A stretch of DNA of 52,702 nucleotides from CAJCIY01 sp036379355 (GTDB taxonomy: Bacteria > Actinomycetota > Actinomycetes > Mycobacteriales > CAJCIY01). The notes beneath the pieces are model-generated. The model was given only the letters and a program-made list of their open reading frames with translations. It had not been told where the DNA came from and ran no database searches. This document shows positions 33,641 to 42,156 of this stretch, in pieces. Numbering within the stretch: the stretch's first letter is position 1; each line of letters starts with the position of its first letter. The stretch spans positions 1 through 52,702 of the forward strand of contig DASVGV010000118.1 in NCBI GenBank assembly GCA_036379355.1, written 5' to 3'. Both the position numbers and the translations under genes were made by a program.

Positions 33641-34020
33641 TACTTCTTCCCAACCTTCTTCTTGCCGGCGACCGTCTTCTTCGGGCCCTTACGCGTACGT
33701 GCGTTGGTGTGGGTTCGCTGCCCGTGCACCGGCAGGCCGCGGCGGTGCCGGATGCCCTGGTAGCACTGGATCTCGATCTTGCGGCGGATGTCCTGGGCCA
33801 CCTCGCGGCGCAGGTCTCCCTCGACCTTGAGGTTCGCGTCGATGTAGTCGCGCAGCTTGACGAGGTCCTCGTCGGACACGTCCTTGCTGCGCAGATCCGG
33901 GCTCACGCCGGTCGCCGCGAGGATCTCCTTCGCGCGGGTCCGGCCGACCCCGTAGATGTAGGTGAGCGCGATCTCCATGCGCTTCTCGCGCGGGAGGTCG
34001 ACGCCGACGAGTCGGGCCAT
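33640..34020 (-). CDS. rpsM: 30S ribosomal protein S13
   Basis: A 126-residue uS13: VDLPREKRMEIALTYIYGVGRTRAKEIL, then CYQGIRHRRGLPVHGQRTHTNARTRKG and a Lys-rich tail that reaches the P site. It overlaps rpsK by 1 nt. A 162-nt gap with two hairpins separates it from rpmJ. Confidence 0.96.
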   Translation of the reverse strand: MARLVGVDLPREKRMEIALTYIYGVGRTRAKEILAATGVSPDLRSKDVSDEDLVKLRDYIDANLKVEGDLRREVAQDIRRKIEIQCYQGIRHRRGLPVHGQRTHTNARTRKGPKKTVAGKKKVGKK

Positions 34021-34066
34021 CGGGCGGGTGCTTCCCTTCGTATGCGGAGGTCTGGGCCGGTCCCGC

Positions 34067-34086
34067 CCGCACCCGCCCGGGTGCGG
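34067..34086 (-). other. hairpin in the rpmJ-rpsM gap (8-bp stem)
   Basis: CCGCACCC and GGGTGCGG form a perfect 8-bp stem with a 4-nt loop, about 47 nt upstream of rpsM. It may be part of a leader that S4 or another product uses for feedback control; no specific match to a known leader was recognised. Confidence 0.45.
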
Positions 34087-34156
34087 CCCCGGCCTCCGTC
34101 CGGGGGTGGCCCGCCGGTGATCGGTGAGATCGCGGCGGTGGGACCTGCTGAGCGAA

Positions 34157-34176
34157 CCGGGGCGTGACCGCCCCGG
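34157..34176 (-). terminator. hairpin after rpmJ (8-bp stem, tetraloop)
   Basis: CCGGGGCG and CGCCCCGG pair perfectly around a 4-nt loop, beginning 6 nt after the rpmJ stop. There is no T run. It may stabilise or end the map-infA-rpmJ transcript, or attenuate read-through to rpsM. Confidence 0.5.
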
Positions 34177-34182
34177 AGGTGG

Positions 34183-34299
34183 TTAGCCCTGGCGCTGCTT
34201 GTGCCGGGGCGAGGACGAGCAGATCACCATGACGCGGCCGTGGCGGCGGATCACCCGGCACTTGTCACAGATCGGCTTGACACTCGGCTTGACCTTCAC
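34183..34299 (-). CDS. rpmJ: 50S ribosomal protein bL36 (zinc-binding form)
   Basis: A 38-residue bL36 with KVKPSVKPICDKCRVIRRHG and the zinc ligands C-x2-C, then C and H in VICSSSPRHKQRQG. GTG start at 34299. All zinc ligands are present, so this is the C+ form. It lies 44 nt after infA. Confidence 0.94.
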   Translation of the reverse strand: MKVKPSVKPICDKCRVIRRHGRVMVICSSSPRHKQRQG

Positions 34300-34343
34300 T
34301 GCTCCTGCTCTTCCTGTGCATCCGGCGACGGGTCGCCGGGGGG

Positions 34344-34565
34344 CTACTTGTAGCGGTAGACGATGCGGCCACGGGTCAGGTCGTACGGGCTGAGCTCGAC
34401 GACCACACGGTCCCCCGGCAGGATCCGGATGTAGTGCATCCGCATCTTCCCGGAGATGTGCGCGAGGACGCGGTGGCCGTTCTGCAGCTCCACGCGGAAC
34501 ATCGCGTTCGGGAGCGGCTCGACGACCGAGCCCTCGATCTCGATAGCCCCGTCCTTCTTGGCCAT
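34344..34565 (-). CDS. infA: translation initiation factor IF-1
   Basis: A 73-residue single OB-fold (S1-like) protein: AIEIEGSVVEPLPNAMFRVEL, GHRVLAHISGKMRMHYIRILPGD and VVVELSPYDLTRGRIVYRYK. It binds the A site during initiation. ATG 34565 gives the standard length; the frame stays open upstream without homology. Confidence 0.96.
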   Translation of the reverse strand: MAKKDGAIEIEGSVVEPLPNAMFRVELQNGHRVLAHISGKMRMHYIRILPGDRVVVELSPYDLTRGRIVYRYK

Positions 34566-34857
34566 GTCCTCCGCGTCTCCACCCCGCGCCGAAGGCGGGA
34601 GCATGTCTGGTCTGGTTCCGGTCGTACTGACGTCTCGCTGATGGGGACGGCGCCGCACCCAGGCGCCGCGGGCAATGAACCGGACGCGGCGGGAGGCACC
34701 ACGAGACTGACCCACGAGGTGGGCCGCAGACCAGTGTACGGCAGGTCGCGCGCCGCGCCAAAGGCGGGCAGCGCACGAGGGGGCCGATCCCCCTCCAGGG
34801 CGAGCTTCTGCGCCCCGGCGCGGGGTGTCGCGGGCAGAAGGTCGCCCGAGGCCGCGC
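34566..34857. other. non-coding gap map-infA (292 bp)
   Basis: No gene is supported here. The only structure is a 7-bp hairpin GAGGGGG/CCCCCTC with a 5-nt loop at 34777-34795, about 62 nt after map, which may be an attenuator or terminator. A promoter for infA may lie here, but no clear -10/-35 pair was found. Confidence 0.5.
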
Positions 34858-35658
34858 TCAGGCGTGCGCGAGGACGCCCATCTCGGCGAGCCGCGCGGCG
34901 CCGCCGTCGGGCGCGGTGAGCACCCACGGACCGTCGTCGGTGAGCGTGAACGTGTGCTCGAAGTGTGCGGACACCGAACCGTCGGCCGTCACCACGGTCC
35001 AGCCGTCCGGCAGCTCCCGCGTCTCGTGGCGCCCCATGTTGATCATCGGCTCGATGGCGAGCGCGAGCCCCTTCACGAGCTTCGGCCCCCGCCCCGGCCG
35101 CCCGTAGTTGAGCACGTGCGGGTCCTGGTGCATCTCGGTGCCGATGCCGTGCCCCCCGTACCCCTCGACGATCCCGTAGCCGTACGGGTCGACGTGCGCC
35201 TCCACGGCGTGGCTGATGTCCGAGAGCCGTCCGCCCAGCCGGGCCGCGGCCATGCCCCGCCACAGCGACTGCTCGCAGACGTCGAGCAGCTGCTGCGCCT
35301 CGGGGTCGATCGCCCCGCACGGCACGGTCACGGCCGCGTCGCCGTGCCAGCCGTCGACAATCGCGCCGTAGTCGATCGAGACCACGTCCCCCTCGCGCAG
35401 CCGCCGCGACGGCTTGGGGATGCCGTGGACGATCTCGTCGTTCACGGACGCGCAGATCACCGCGGGGAACGTGCCGTGGTAGTTCAGGAACGAGGACACC
35501 GCGCCGTGGCGCGCCAGCACCTCGCGGCCGATCGCATCCAGGTCGGCCGTGCTGACACCGGGTGCCACCGCGGCGCTCATCTCGGCCAGACCCTCGGCCA
35601 CGACCAGGCCGGCCACCCGCATCTTCTCGATCTCGGCGGGCGTCTTGATCTGGATCAT
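34858..35658 (-). CDS. map: type I methionine aminopeptidase
   Basis: It removes the initiator Met. The 266-residue pita-bread-fold enzyme shows the five metal ligands: Asp in VSIDYGAIVDGW and in WHGDAAVT, His in GGHGIGTEMHQDP, Glu in LAIEPMI and Glu in AHFEHT. VSSFLNYHGTFPAVICASVNDEIVHGIP is the conserved N-terminal part. No zinc-finger extension is present (type Ia). It lies 48 nt after adk in the secY-adk-map group. Confidence 0.96.
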   Translation of the reverse strand: MIQIKTPAEIEKMRVAGLVVAEGLAEMSAAVAPGVSTADLDAIGREVLARHGAVSSFLNYHGTFPAVICASVNDEIVHGIPKPSRRLREGDVVSIDYGAIVDGWHGDAAVTVPCGAIDPEAQQLLDVCEQSLWRGMAAARLGGRLSDISHAVEAHVDPYGYGIVEGYGGHGIGTEMHQDPHVLNYGRPGRGPKLVKGLALAIEPMINMGRHETRELPDGWTVVTADGSVSAHFEHTFTLTDDGPWVLTAPDGGAARLAEMGVLAHA

Positions 35659-35706
35659 CGGGCGGTACGTCCTTCGCAGCGGTTGACCTAGAGGCTAACG
35701 CCCCGG

Positions 35707-36363
35707 TCAGCTGCCGAACCGGTGGAGGGCGTCGAGCGCCCGCTCGGTGACGTCGTCGACCGGGCCGGTGGCGTCCAGGCCCACGAGCACGCCCCGCTCG
35801 GCGTAGAACGCCACCAGCGGCGCCGTCTGCTCGGCGTACACGTCCAGCCGGTGCCGGATCGTCTCCTCGCGGTCGTCGTCGCGCTGGTAGAGCTCTCCGC
35901 CGTCCACGTCGCAGATGCCCTCGACGGCCGGCGGGTCGAAGTCGACGTGCCAGACCCGGTTGCAGGTCCGGCAGGTGCGGCGGCCGGACAAGCGGCGGAC
36001 GACCTCGTCGTCGTCCACGACGAGCTCCAGCACCACGTCGAGCGGCTCGTACCCGTGGTCGCGCAGGATCTCGTCCAGGACGCGCGCCTGCGGCACGGTC
36101 CGGGGGAAGCCGTCGAGCAGGAACCCCTTCGCAGCGTCCTCCTCGCCGAGCCGGTCGCGGACCATCTCGACGGTGACCTCGTCGGGTACCAGGTCGCCCT
36201 TGTCCATGTACGCCTTGGCCTCGAGACCGAGCTCGGTGCCCCGGCTGACGTTGGCCCGGAAGATGTCGCCGGTGGAGATCTTGGGCACGTTCCGTTCGGC
36301 GGCGATGAACTGGGCCTGCGTGCCCTTCCCCGCGCCCGGCGGACCCAGCAAGACCAGGCGCAC
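35707..36363 (-). CDS. adk: adenylate kinase
   Basis: A 218-residue enzyme interconverting 2 ADP with ATP and AMP. P-loop GPPGAGKGTQAQFIA, AMP site ISTGDIFRA, DGFPRTVPQA, and a long LID with C-x2-C (CRTCNRVWH) followed by a third Cys (EGICDVDGG) and an Asp in the fourth position, as in zinc-type LIDs. The GTG start overlaps the secY stop (TAGTG). Confidence 0.95.
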   Translation of the reverse strand: MRLVLLGPPGAGKGTQAQFIAAERNVPKISTGDIFRANVSRGTELGLEAKAYMDKGDLVPDEVTVEMVRDRLGEEDAAKGFLLDGFPRTVPQARVLDEILRDHGYEPLDVVLELVVDDDEVVRRLSGRRTCRTCNRVWHVDFDPPAVEGICDVDGGELYQRDDDREETIRHRLDVYAEQTAPLVAFYAERGVLVGLDATGPVDDVTERALDALHRFGS

Positions 36364-37649
36364 TACCGGAGGAAGCCCTCGTAGTTGCGCAACAGCAACT
36401 GACTCTCCACCTGCTTGACGAACTCCAGCCCCACGCCGACGAGGATGAGCACGGTGACGCCGGCGAACGGGAACTGCTGTTGCTTGGTGAGACCGAGGAC
36501 GAGGAACTGGATCGAGCAGATCGCGCCGAGGAAGACCGACCCCGGCAGGGTGATCCGCGACAGCACGAAGTCGAGGAACTCGGCGGTCGGACGCCCGGGG
36601 CGGATGCCGGGGATGAAGCCGCCGTACTTCTTCATGTTGTCCGCCTGCTCCACCGGGTTGAACGTGATGGCGACGTAGAAGTACGTGAAGAAGATGATCA
36701 GTACGAAGTAGACCAGGATGTACAGGCCGTTGTCCTGCTTGGCCAGGTACTTGCCGTAGAAGTTCTGGAACGACTGGTTGGTCCAGACCTGGGCCAGCAG
36801 CGCCGGCAGCTGCAGGAGCGACGCGGCGAAAATGACCGGGATGACGCCCGCCTGGTTGATCTTCAGCGGAATGTAGGTCGACGTGCCACCCAGCACCCGG
36901 CGCCCCACCATGCGCTTGGCGTACTGGACGGGAATGCGCCGGTCGGCCTGCTGGACGAACACCACCGCGACGACGATCGCGAGGCCGACCAGCAGCAGCA
37001 CCGCGGACGTCAGCCCGCCGGCGGCCTGGTAGATGCCGCTCCCCTGGGACGGCACCCGCGCGGCGATCGAGGTGAAGATCAGCAGCGACATGCCGTTACC
37101 GATGCCGCGGTTCGTGATGAGCTCGCCCAGCCACATGATCACCGCGGTGCCCGCCGTCAGCGTGACGACCAGGACCGAGATCGCGAAGATGGACGTGTTC
37201 GGGATGATCGGCGACGGGCAGTTCGGCAGCAGCCGCCCGGAGCGGGCCAGCGCGACGATGCCGGTCGACTGGAGCACCGCCAGCGCGACGGTCAGGTAGC
37301 GCGTGTACTGGGTGATCTTCGCCTCACCCGACTGGCCCTCGTCCTTGAGCCGTTCCAGCCGCGGGATCACCACGCCCAGAAGCTGCATGATGATCGAGCT
37401 GGTGATGTACGGCATGATGCCGAGCGCGAACACCGACAGCTGCAGCAGCGCGCCGCCGCTGAACAGGTTGACGATCTCGTACGCCGCGTTGCCCTGGGTG
37501 TTGCCGAGGCAGGCATGGATGGCCTTGGTCGACACGCCCGGGCCCTGCACGACGCTGCCGAGCCGGAAGACGGCGATCGCCATCAGCGTGAACAGCAGCT
37601 TGTTGCGCAGGTCCGGGGTTCGGAACGCCCGGGTGAACGCGGTCAGCAC
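36363..37649 (-). CDS. secY: protein translocase subunit SecY
   Basis: A 428-residue, ten-helix channel of the Sec translocon. The family blocks GVMPYITSSIIMQLL-like (here LGIMPYITSSIIMQLLGVVIPRLERL) and FVQQADRRIPVQYAKRMVG are present, and the C-terminal ESQLLLRNYEGFLR is typical. GTG 37649 has GGAGG 6 nt upstream. It heads secY-adk-map; a 226-nt gap separates it from rplO. Confidence 0.96.
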   Translation of the reverse strand: MLTAFTRAFRTPDLRNKLLFTLMAIAVFRLGSVVQGPGVSTKAIHACLGNTQGNAAYEIVNLFSGGALLQLSVFALGIMPYITSSIIMQLLGVVIPRLERLKDEGQSGEAKITQYTRYLTVALAVLQSTGIVALARSGRLLPNCPSPIIPNTSIFAISVLVVTLTAGTAVIMWLGELITNRGIGNGMSLLIFTSIAARVPSQGSGIYQAAGGLTSAVLLLVGLAIVVAVVFVQQADRRIPVQYAKRMVGRRVLGGTSTYIPLKINQAGVIPVIFAASLLQLPALLAQVWTNQSFQNFYGKYLAKQDNGLYILVYFVLIIFFTYFYVAITFNPVEQADNMKKYGGFIPGIRPGRPTAEFLDFVLSRITLPGSVFLGAICSIQFLVLGLTKQQQFPFAGVTVLILVGVGLEFVKQVESQLLLRNYEGFLR

Positions 37650-37832
37650 GAGGATCCTCCTGAGCCACCCGGCGGGCGACGAGCAGACGTGCGGACGGGG
37701 TCCGCGGGGCGATCGAGAGCGGGTGGCGCGACGGTGCCGGACCGACCTCCGCCGAGGGCAGCAACCGGGCAGCCGAGGGCGCCGGTCACCAACCGCAGCG
37801 GCCGTCGTCCCACGGTCCGAAGCCGTCGAGCG

Positions 37833-37838
37833 ACTCTA
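37833..37838 (-). promoter_or_regulatory. candidate -10 element (TAGAGT) for secY-adk-map
   Basis: TAGAGT lies in the 226-bp gap (37650-37875) between rplO and secY, about 185 nt upstream of secY. The same hexamer serves the str operon at 52353. A matching -35 is poor, so confidence is moderate. Nothing else is seen in the gap. Confidence 0.4.
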
Positions 37839-37875
37839 ACAGTCGGGCGCGGGCGAAAGTCGGGTCAGACGGCGC

Positions 37876-38367
37876 TCAGAGCTCGGTCGCCGAGCCCCCC
37901 GCAGCCGCGATCTTCTCCTTGGCGCTGGCCGAGAACCGGTGGGCACGCACCTGGAGCGTCACGCCGCCGAGGTCGCCGGACCCGAGCACCTTCACCGGCT
38001 CCCCCTTGCGCACCGCGCCGGCGGCCACGAGGTCGTCGACGCCCACCGCACCACCCTGCGGGAACAGAGCGGCGAGCCGGTCGAGGTTGACGACCTGGTA
38101 CTCGGTGCGGAAGTGGTTGGTGAACCCCTTCAGCTTCGGCAGCCGCATGTGCAGCGGCGTCTGGCCGCCCTCGAAGGACGCCGACACCTGGGTACGGGCC
38201 TTGCTGCCCTTCGTGCCCCGGCCGGCCGTCTTGCCCTTGGACGCCTCACCGCGCCCGACCCGGGTCTTCGCGGTCTTGGCGCCCGGCGCCGGACGCAGGT
38301 GATGGACCTTGAGCCCACCCTCGCGGGGACCGCGCCGCGCCGCGGGGCGCGTCTCGTCGGCCGGCAT
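37876..38367 (-). CDS. rplO: 50S ribosomal protein L15
   Basis: A 163-residue uL15 with KVHHLRPAPGAKTAKTRVGRGEASKGKTAGRGTKGSKAR and FEGGQTPLHMRLPKLKGF. About 18 residues precede the normal N-terminus; no alternative start codon is available closer to it. The ATG abuts the rpmD stop (TAGATG). Confidence 0.95.
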   Translation of the reverse strand: MPADETRPAARRGPREGGLKVHHLRPAPGAKTAKTRVGRGEASKGKTAGRGTKGSKARTQVSASFEGGQTPLHMRLPKLKGFTNHFRTEYQVVNLDRLAALFPQGGAVGVDDLVAAGAVRKGEPVKVLGSGDLGGVTLQVRAHRFSASAKEKIAAAGGSATEL

Positions 38368-38550
38368 CTACTCCACCTCCTCGACGGTCACCAGGTGGTT
38401 GACCGTGTTCACCATCCCGCGGATCTCGGGACGGTCCTCCTGCACGACCGTGTCGTGCATGCGCTTCAGGCCGAGCGTGCGCAGGGTCGCGCGCTGGCCG
38501 CGCGTCCCGCCGATGCCCGAGCGAACCTGGGTGACCTTGAGCCGCGCCAT
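38368..38550 (-). CDS. rpmD: 50S ribosomal protein L30
   Basis: A 60-residue uL30: LKVTQVRSGIGGTRGQRATLRTLGLKRMHDTVVQED, then the last strand IRGMVNTVNHLVTVEEVE. ATG 38550 follows the rpsE stop by 1 nt. Confidence 0.95.
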   Translation of the reverse strand: MARLKVTQVRSGIGGTRGQRATLRTLGLKRMHDTVVQEDRPEIRGMVNTVNHLVTVEEVE

Positions 38551-38551
38551 G

Positions 38552-39154
38552 TCAGACACCCGCCCCGGCGGTACGGGCCCGCAGCAGAGCCGCCGGGGCC
38601 ACGTCCTCGAGCGGCAGGCCGCGCCGGGCGGCCACCTCCTCGGGACGGACCAGGCCCTGGAGGGCGGCCACGGTGGCGTGCACGATGTTGATCGGGTTCG
38701 ACGAGCCGAGTGACTTCGACAGCACGTCGTGGATGCCGGCGCACTCCAGCACGGCGCGGACGGGACCGCCCGCGATGACACCCGTACCGGGGCTGGCCGG
38801 GCGCAGCAGCACCACGCCGGCCGCCTTCTCGCCCGTGATCGGGTGCGGGATCGTCCCGCCGATGCGCGGCACCTTGAAGAAGTGCTTCTTGGCCTCCTCC
38901 ACGCCCTTGGCGATGGCGGCGGGCACCTCCTTGGCCTTGCCGTAGCCGACGCCGACGCTGCCGTCGCCGTCGCCGACGACGACGAGAGCGGTGAAGCTGA
39001 AGCGCCGACCACCCTTGACGACCTTGGCCACCCGGTTGATGGCGACGACCCGCTCCAGGTAGGCGGCCTTGTCCGGAGCCTGCCCGCCGCGCGCGCCGTC
39101 GCGGCCACGGCGGTCGCCACCGGCGCCGCCTCCGCGTCGCTGGGGTCCTGGCAT
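38552..39154 (-). CDS. rpsE: 30S ribosomal protein S5
   Basis: A 200-residue uS5 with a Gly/Arg-rich N-terminal ~28 residues, the double-stranded RNA-binding-like domain (LERVVAINRVAKVVKGGRRFSFTALVVVGDG) and SLGSSNPINIVHATVAALQGL. It contributes to decoding fidelity with S4 and S12. rplR lies 31 nt upstream. Confidence 0.95.
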   Translation of the reverse strand: MPGPQRRGGGAGGDRRGRDGARGGQAPDKAAYLERVVAINRVAKVVKGGRRFSFTALVVVGDGDGSVGVGYGKAKEVPAAIAKGVEEAKKHFFKVPRIGGTIPHPITGEKAAGVVLLRPASPGTGVIAGGPVRAVLECAGIHDVLSKSLGSSNPINIVHATVAALQGLVRPEEVAARRGLPLEDVAPAALLRARTAGAGV

Positions 39155-39185
39155 CAGACGTTCCTCTCGATCGGGTGCGTGCTCA

Positions 39186-39569
39186 TCAAAACTCCAGACC
39201 GCCGGCGCGGGCAGCGTCGGCGAGCGCCGCGATCCGGCCGGTGTAGGTGTTGCCGCCGCGGTCGAACACGACCTTGTCGATGCCCGCGGCCTTCGCCCGC
39301 TCGGCGACGAGGCTGCCCACCAGGCCGGCCTTGGCCTTCTTGTCCCCCAGCCCCTCCTTGCCCCGGATCGAGGCGTCGAGGGTCGAGGCCGAGACGAGCG
39401 TACGGCCCACGGTGTCGTCCACCACCTGCACGTGGATGTGCCGCGAGCTGCGGTTCACCACGAGGCGCGGACGGGCGGCCGTGCCGGTCACCCGCTTGCG
39501 CAGCCGGAAGTGGCGACGGGCCTTGCTGGTCCGGCGGGCTGCGGAGGGTGCGTTCCTGTTGTGCATCAC
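39186..39569 (-). CDS. rplR: 50S ribosomal protein L18
   Basis: A 127-residue uL18, a 5S rRNA-binding protein: RHFRLRKRVTGTAARPRLVVNRSSRHIHVQVVDD and FDRGGNTYTGRIAALADAARAGGLEF. It overlaps rplF by 4 nt. Confidence 0.95.
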   Translation of the reverse strand: MMHNRNAPSAARRTSKARRHFRLRKRVTGTAARPRLVVNRSSRHIHVQVVDDTVGRTLVSASTLDASIRGKEGLGDKKAKAGLVGSLVAERAKAAGIDKVVFDRGGNTYTGRIAALADAARAGGLEF

Positions 39570-40102
39570 TTACCTGTCTTCCCGACCTTGCGGCGGATGA
39601 CCTCGCCGGCGTACCGCACGCCCTTGCCCTTGTACGGGTCGGGCTTGCGCAGCTTGCGGATGTTGGCAGCGACCTCGCCGACCAGCTGCTTGTCGATGCC
39701 GGTGACGGTCAGCCGCGTGGGACTCTCCACCGTGAACGAGATGCCCTCCGGCGCCGGCACCGGCACCGGGTGGCTGTACCCCAGCGCGAACTCCAGGTCC
39801 TTGCCTCGCGCCTGGACGCGGTAGCCGACGCCGACGATCTCGAGCGTCTTGGAGTAGCCGTCGGTGACGCCGGTGACCATGTTGGCGACGAGGGACCGGG
39901 TGAGACCGTGCAGGGCGCGGTTGCGGCGCTCGTCGTCGGGGCGAGCCACCGTGAGCACGCCCTCGCCCTGCTCGACGATGATGGGCTCGGCAACCGTGTG
40001 CGAGAGCGTGCCCTTGGGCCCCTTCACCGTGACCTCGGGGCCGGAGATCGTGACGTCGACCCCGGCGGGAACCGGGATCGGCAGGCGACCGATGCGCGAC
40101 AT
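39566..40102 (-). CDS. rplF: 50S ribosomal protein L6
   Basis: A 178-residue uL6 with two similar domains: MSRIGRLPIPVPAGVDV at the start, and the C-terminal RKPDPYKGKGVRYAGEVIRRKVGKTGK. It lies near the factor-binding site. It starts 9 nt after rpsH and overlaps rplR by 4 nt. Confidence 0.95.
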   Translation of the reverse strand: MSRIGRLPIPVPAGVDVTISGPEVTVKGPKGTLSHTVAEPIIVEQGEGVLTVARPDDERRNRALHGLTRSLVANMVTGVTDGYSKTLEIVGVGYRVQARGKDLEFALGYSHPVPVPAPEGISFTVESPTRLTVTGIDKQLVGEVAANIRKLRKPDPYKGKGVRYAGEVIRRKVGKTGK

Positions 40103-40111
40103 GGTGGCCTC

Positions 40112-40510
40112 CTAGTAGACGTAGGCGAGGACTTCCCCGCCTACGCCCTGCTTGGCGGCCTGCTTGTCGGTCAGCAGCCCGGTGGAGGTGGAGATGATCG
40201 CCACGCCGAGGCCGCCGAGGACCTTCGGCAGGTTCGTGGACTTCGCGTACACGCGCAGGCCCGGCTTGGAGATCCGTTTGATGCCGGCGATGGTCCGCTC
40301 GCGGTTGGGGCCGTACTTGAGCTCGATCACGAGCTCCTTGCCCTTCTCGCCGTCCTGGACGCGCCAGCCGGAGATGTAGCCCTCACGTTCGAGGATCTCG
40401 GCGATGTGGGTCTTGATCCGCGACGAAGGCATGACGGCGGTCTCGTGGTAGGCGTGGTTCGCGTTCCGAAGCCGCGTCAACATGTCGGCGATCGGGTCGG
40501 TCATGGTCAT
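40112..40510 (-). CDS. rpsH: 30S ribosomal protein S8
   Basis: A 132-residue uS8: MTMTDPIADMLTRLRNANHAYHETAVMPSSRIK at the start and GLRVYAKSTNLPKVLGGLGVAIISTSTGLLTDKQA in the C-terminal part. In E. coli S8 represses the spc operon. An 88-nt gap separates it from rpsZ. Confidence 0.95.
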   Translation of the reverse strand: MTMTDPIADMLTRLRNANHAYHETAVMPSSRIKTHIAEILEREGYISGWRVQDGEKGKELVIELKYGPNRERTIAGIKRISKPGLRVYAKSTNLPKVLGGLGVAIISTSTGLLTDKQAAKQGVGGEVLAYVY

Positions 40511-40598
40511 GGTGAAGGCCGGAGCCTTTCCCGCCGGGGTTCCCTGTCCGGGCCTACGGCGAAGAGTGGGTTACTGGAGGGGACGATGAACGTGGCGT

Positions 40599-40784
40599 TC
40601 ACCAGGACGATTTCGTGATGCCCGGCAGCTCGCCCGCGTGGGCCATCTCCCGAAAACAGATGCGGCACAGGCCGAATGCCCGGTAGACCGCACGGGGACG
40701 GCCGCACCGCTGGCACCGGGTATAGCCGCGAACCTTGAACTTCTGCTTGCCGGCAGCCTTGTTCTTGAGGGCGGTCTTGGCCAT
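40599..40784 (-). CDS. rpsZ: 30S ribosomal protein S14 type Z (zinc-binding)
   Basis: A 61-residue uS14 with two CxxC pairs (RCQRCGRPR and LCRICFREMA) that bind zinc, and the terminal GITKSSW. This is the short zinc form rather than the ~100-residue rpsN. It lies 3 nt after rplE. Confidence 0.95.
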   Translation of the reverse strand: MAKTALKNKAAGKQKFKVRGYTRCQRCGRPRAVYRAFGLCRICFREMAHAGELPGITKSSW

Positions 40785-40787
40785 CTG

Positions 40788-41360
40788 TCAGCTCTCCTTG
40801 AACGGGAAGCCGAGCTGGCGCAGCAGCGCCCGGCCCTCGTCGTCTGTCGTCGCGGTGGTGACCACCGTGATGTCCATGCCGCGGGTGCGGTCGATGGCGT
40901 CGGGGTCGATCTCGTGGAACACGGACTGCTCGGTCAACCCGAAGGTGTAGTTGCCCCGCCCGTCGAACTGCTTCGGGGACAGCCCGCGGAAGTCGCGGAT
41001 GCGGGGCAGCGCGATCGAGACGAGCCGGTCGAGGAACTCCCACATGCGGTCGCCGCGCAGGGTGACCTTGGCGCCGATGGGCTGGCCCTCGCGCAGCTTG
41101 AACTGGGCGATCGAGAGCGTGGCACGACGCAACTGTGGCTTCTGGCCGGTGATCGCCGCGAGGTCGCGGAGCGCACCGTCGATGAGCTTGGCGTCGCGCG
41201 CGGCCTCGCCGACGCCCATGTTGACGACGACCTTCGTCACACCCGGAACCTGCATCGGGTTGCCGTAGGCGAACTCGCTGGTCAGAGCCGCGCGGATCTC
41301 GTCGCGGTACCGCGCCTTCAGCCGGGGCTGCGGGCGCGCTTCGGTCGTGGTGGCGGTCAT
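40788..41360 (-). CDS. rplE: 50S ribosomal protein L5
   Basis: A 190-residue uL5 that binds 5S rRNA: VPGVTKVVVNMGVGEAARDAKL, LREGQPIGAKVTLRGDRMWEFLDRL and FPEIDPD-like VFHEIDPDAIDRTRGMDITVVTTA. It starts 1 nt after rplX. Confidence 0.95.
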   Translation of the reverse strand: MTATTTEARPQPRLKARYRDEIRAALTSEFAYGNPMQVPGVTKVVVNMGVGEAARDAKLIDGALRDLAAITGQKPQLRRATLSIAQFKLREGQPIGAKVTLRGDRMWEFLDRLVSIALPRIRDFRGLSPKQFDGRGNYTFGLTEQSVFHEIDPDAIDRTRGMDITVVTTATTDDEGRALLRQLGFPFKES

Positions 41361-41361
41361 G

Positions 41362-41691
41362 TCAGACGTCCTTGTCGCACTTCTTGCAGACCCGTACGGA
41401 ACGGCCTGCGTCGTCCTTGCGGTGACCGGTCCGGGTGACCTTCCCGCACTCCGGGCAAACCAGCTGCACGTTGCTCACGTGCACCGGCGCCTCCTGCGTG
41501 ACGATGCCGCCCTCCTGCGCACCGCGCGAGGTCGTGCTCACGCGGGTGTGCCGCTTGACCCGGTTCACGCCCTCGACCAGCACCTTGTCCCGGTCCGGAA
41601 GGGCCGTGATGATCTTGCCCTTCAGACCCCGGTCCTTACCGGTGATCACCTGGACGGTGTCGCCCTTCTTGACGTGCAGCGACTTCGGCAT
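41362..41691 (-). CDS. rplX: 50S ribosomal protein L24 (CxxC form)
   Basis: A 109-residue uL24 with the KOW motif (VKKGDTVQVITGKDRGLKGKI) and a C-terminal zinc ribbon: CPECGKVTR and CKKCDKDV. The ribbon is usual in actinobacteria. It initiates 50S assembly. It lies 2 nt after rplN. Confidence 0.95.
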   Translation of the reverse strand: MPKSLHVKKGDTVQVITGKDRGLKGKIITALPDRDKVLVEGVNRVKRHTRVSTTSRGAQEGGIVTQEAPVHVSNVQLVCPECGKVTRTGHRKDDAGRSVRVCKKCDKDV

Positions 41692-41693
41692 GG

Positions 41694-42062
41694 CTACAGC
41701 ACCTCCGGGGCCAGCGAGATGATCCGCATGAACCGCTTGTCGCGCAGCTCGCGACCGACCGGCCCGAAGATGCGGGTGCCGCGGGGGTCGCCCCCGTCCC
41801 GGATCAGGACGGCCGCGTTCTCGTCGAAGCGGATGTACGACCCGTCCGGCCGGCGCTTCTCCTTCGTCACGCGGACCACGACCGCCTTCACGACGTCACC
41901 GCGCTTCACGCCGGCGCCCGGAATGGCGTCCTTGACGGTGCACACGATGACGTCACCGATAGAGGCGTAGCGCCGTCCGCTGCCGCCGAGCACGCGGATG
42001 CACAAGAGCTCCTTGGCACCGGTGTTGTCGGCGGCGCGTAGCCGCGACTCCTGCTGGATCAC
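41694..42062 (-). CDS. rplN: 50S ribosomal protein L14
   Basis: A 122-residue uL14: MIQQESRLRAADNTGAKELLCIRVLGG and FDENAAVLIRDGGDPRGTRIFGPVGRELRDKRFMRIISLAPEVL. It borders the subunit interface. A 94-nt gap precedes it, after rpsQ, where the spc segment begins. Confidence 0.96.
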   Translation of the reverse strand: MIQQESRLRAADNTGAKELLCIRVLGGSGRRYASIGDVIVCTVKDAIPGAGVKRGDVVKAVVVRVTKEKRRPDGSYIRFDENAAVLIRDGGDPRGTRIFGPVGRELRDKRFMRIISLAPEVL

Positions 42063-42156
42063 GTCGGTCTCCTCGTTCTGCCAGCCCGGGGGCTGGGTCC
42101 TGCGTCGTCGGCCGGGTCAGGCGACCTGGCCACGTCTGTGAGCGGGTACGGCGGGG

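Noticed and set aside
42081..42096. 6-bp hairpin CCAGCC/GGCTGG in the rpsQ-rplN gap
   Set aside because: The stem is short and expected often in GC-rich sequence; not strong enough to call a terminator or leader.
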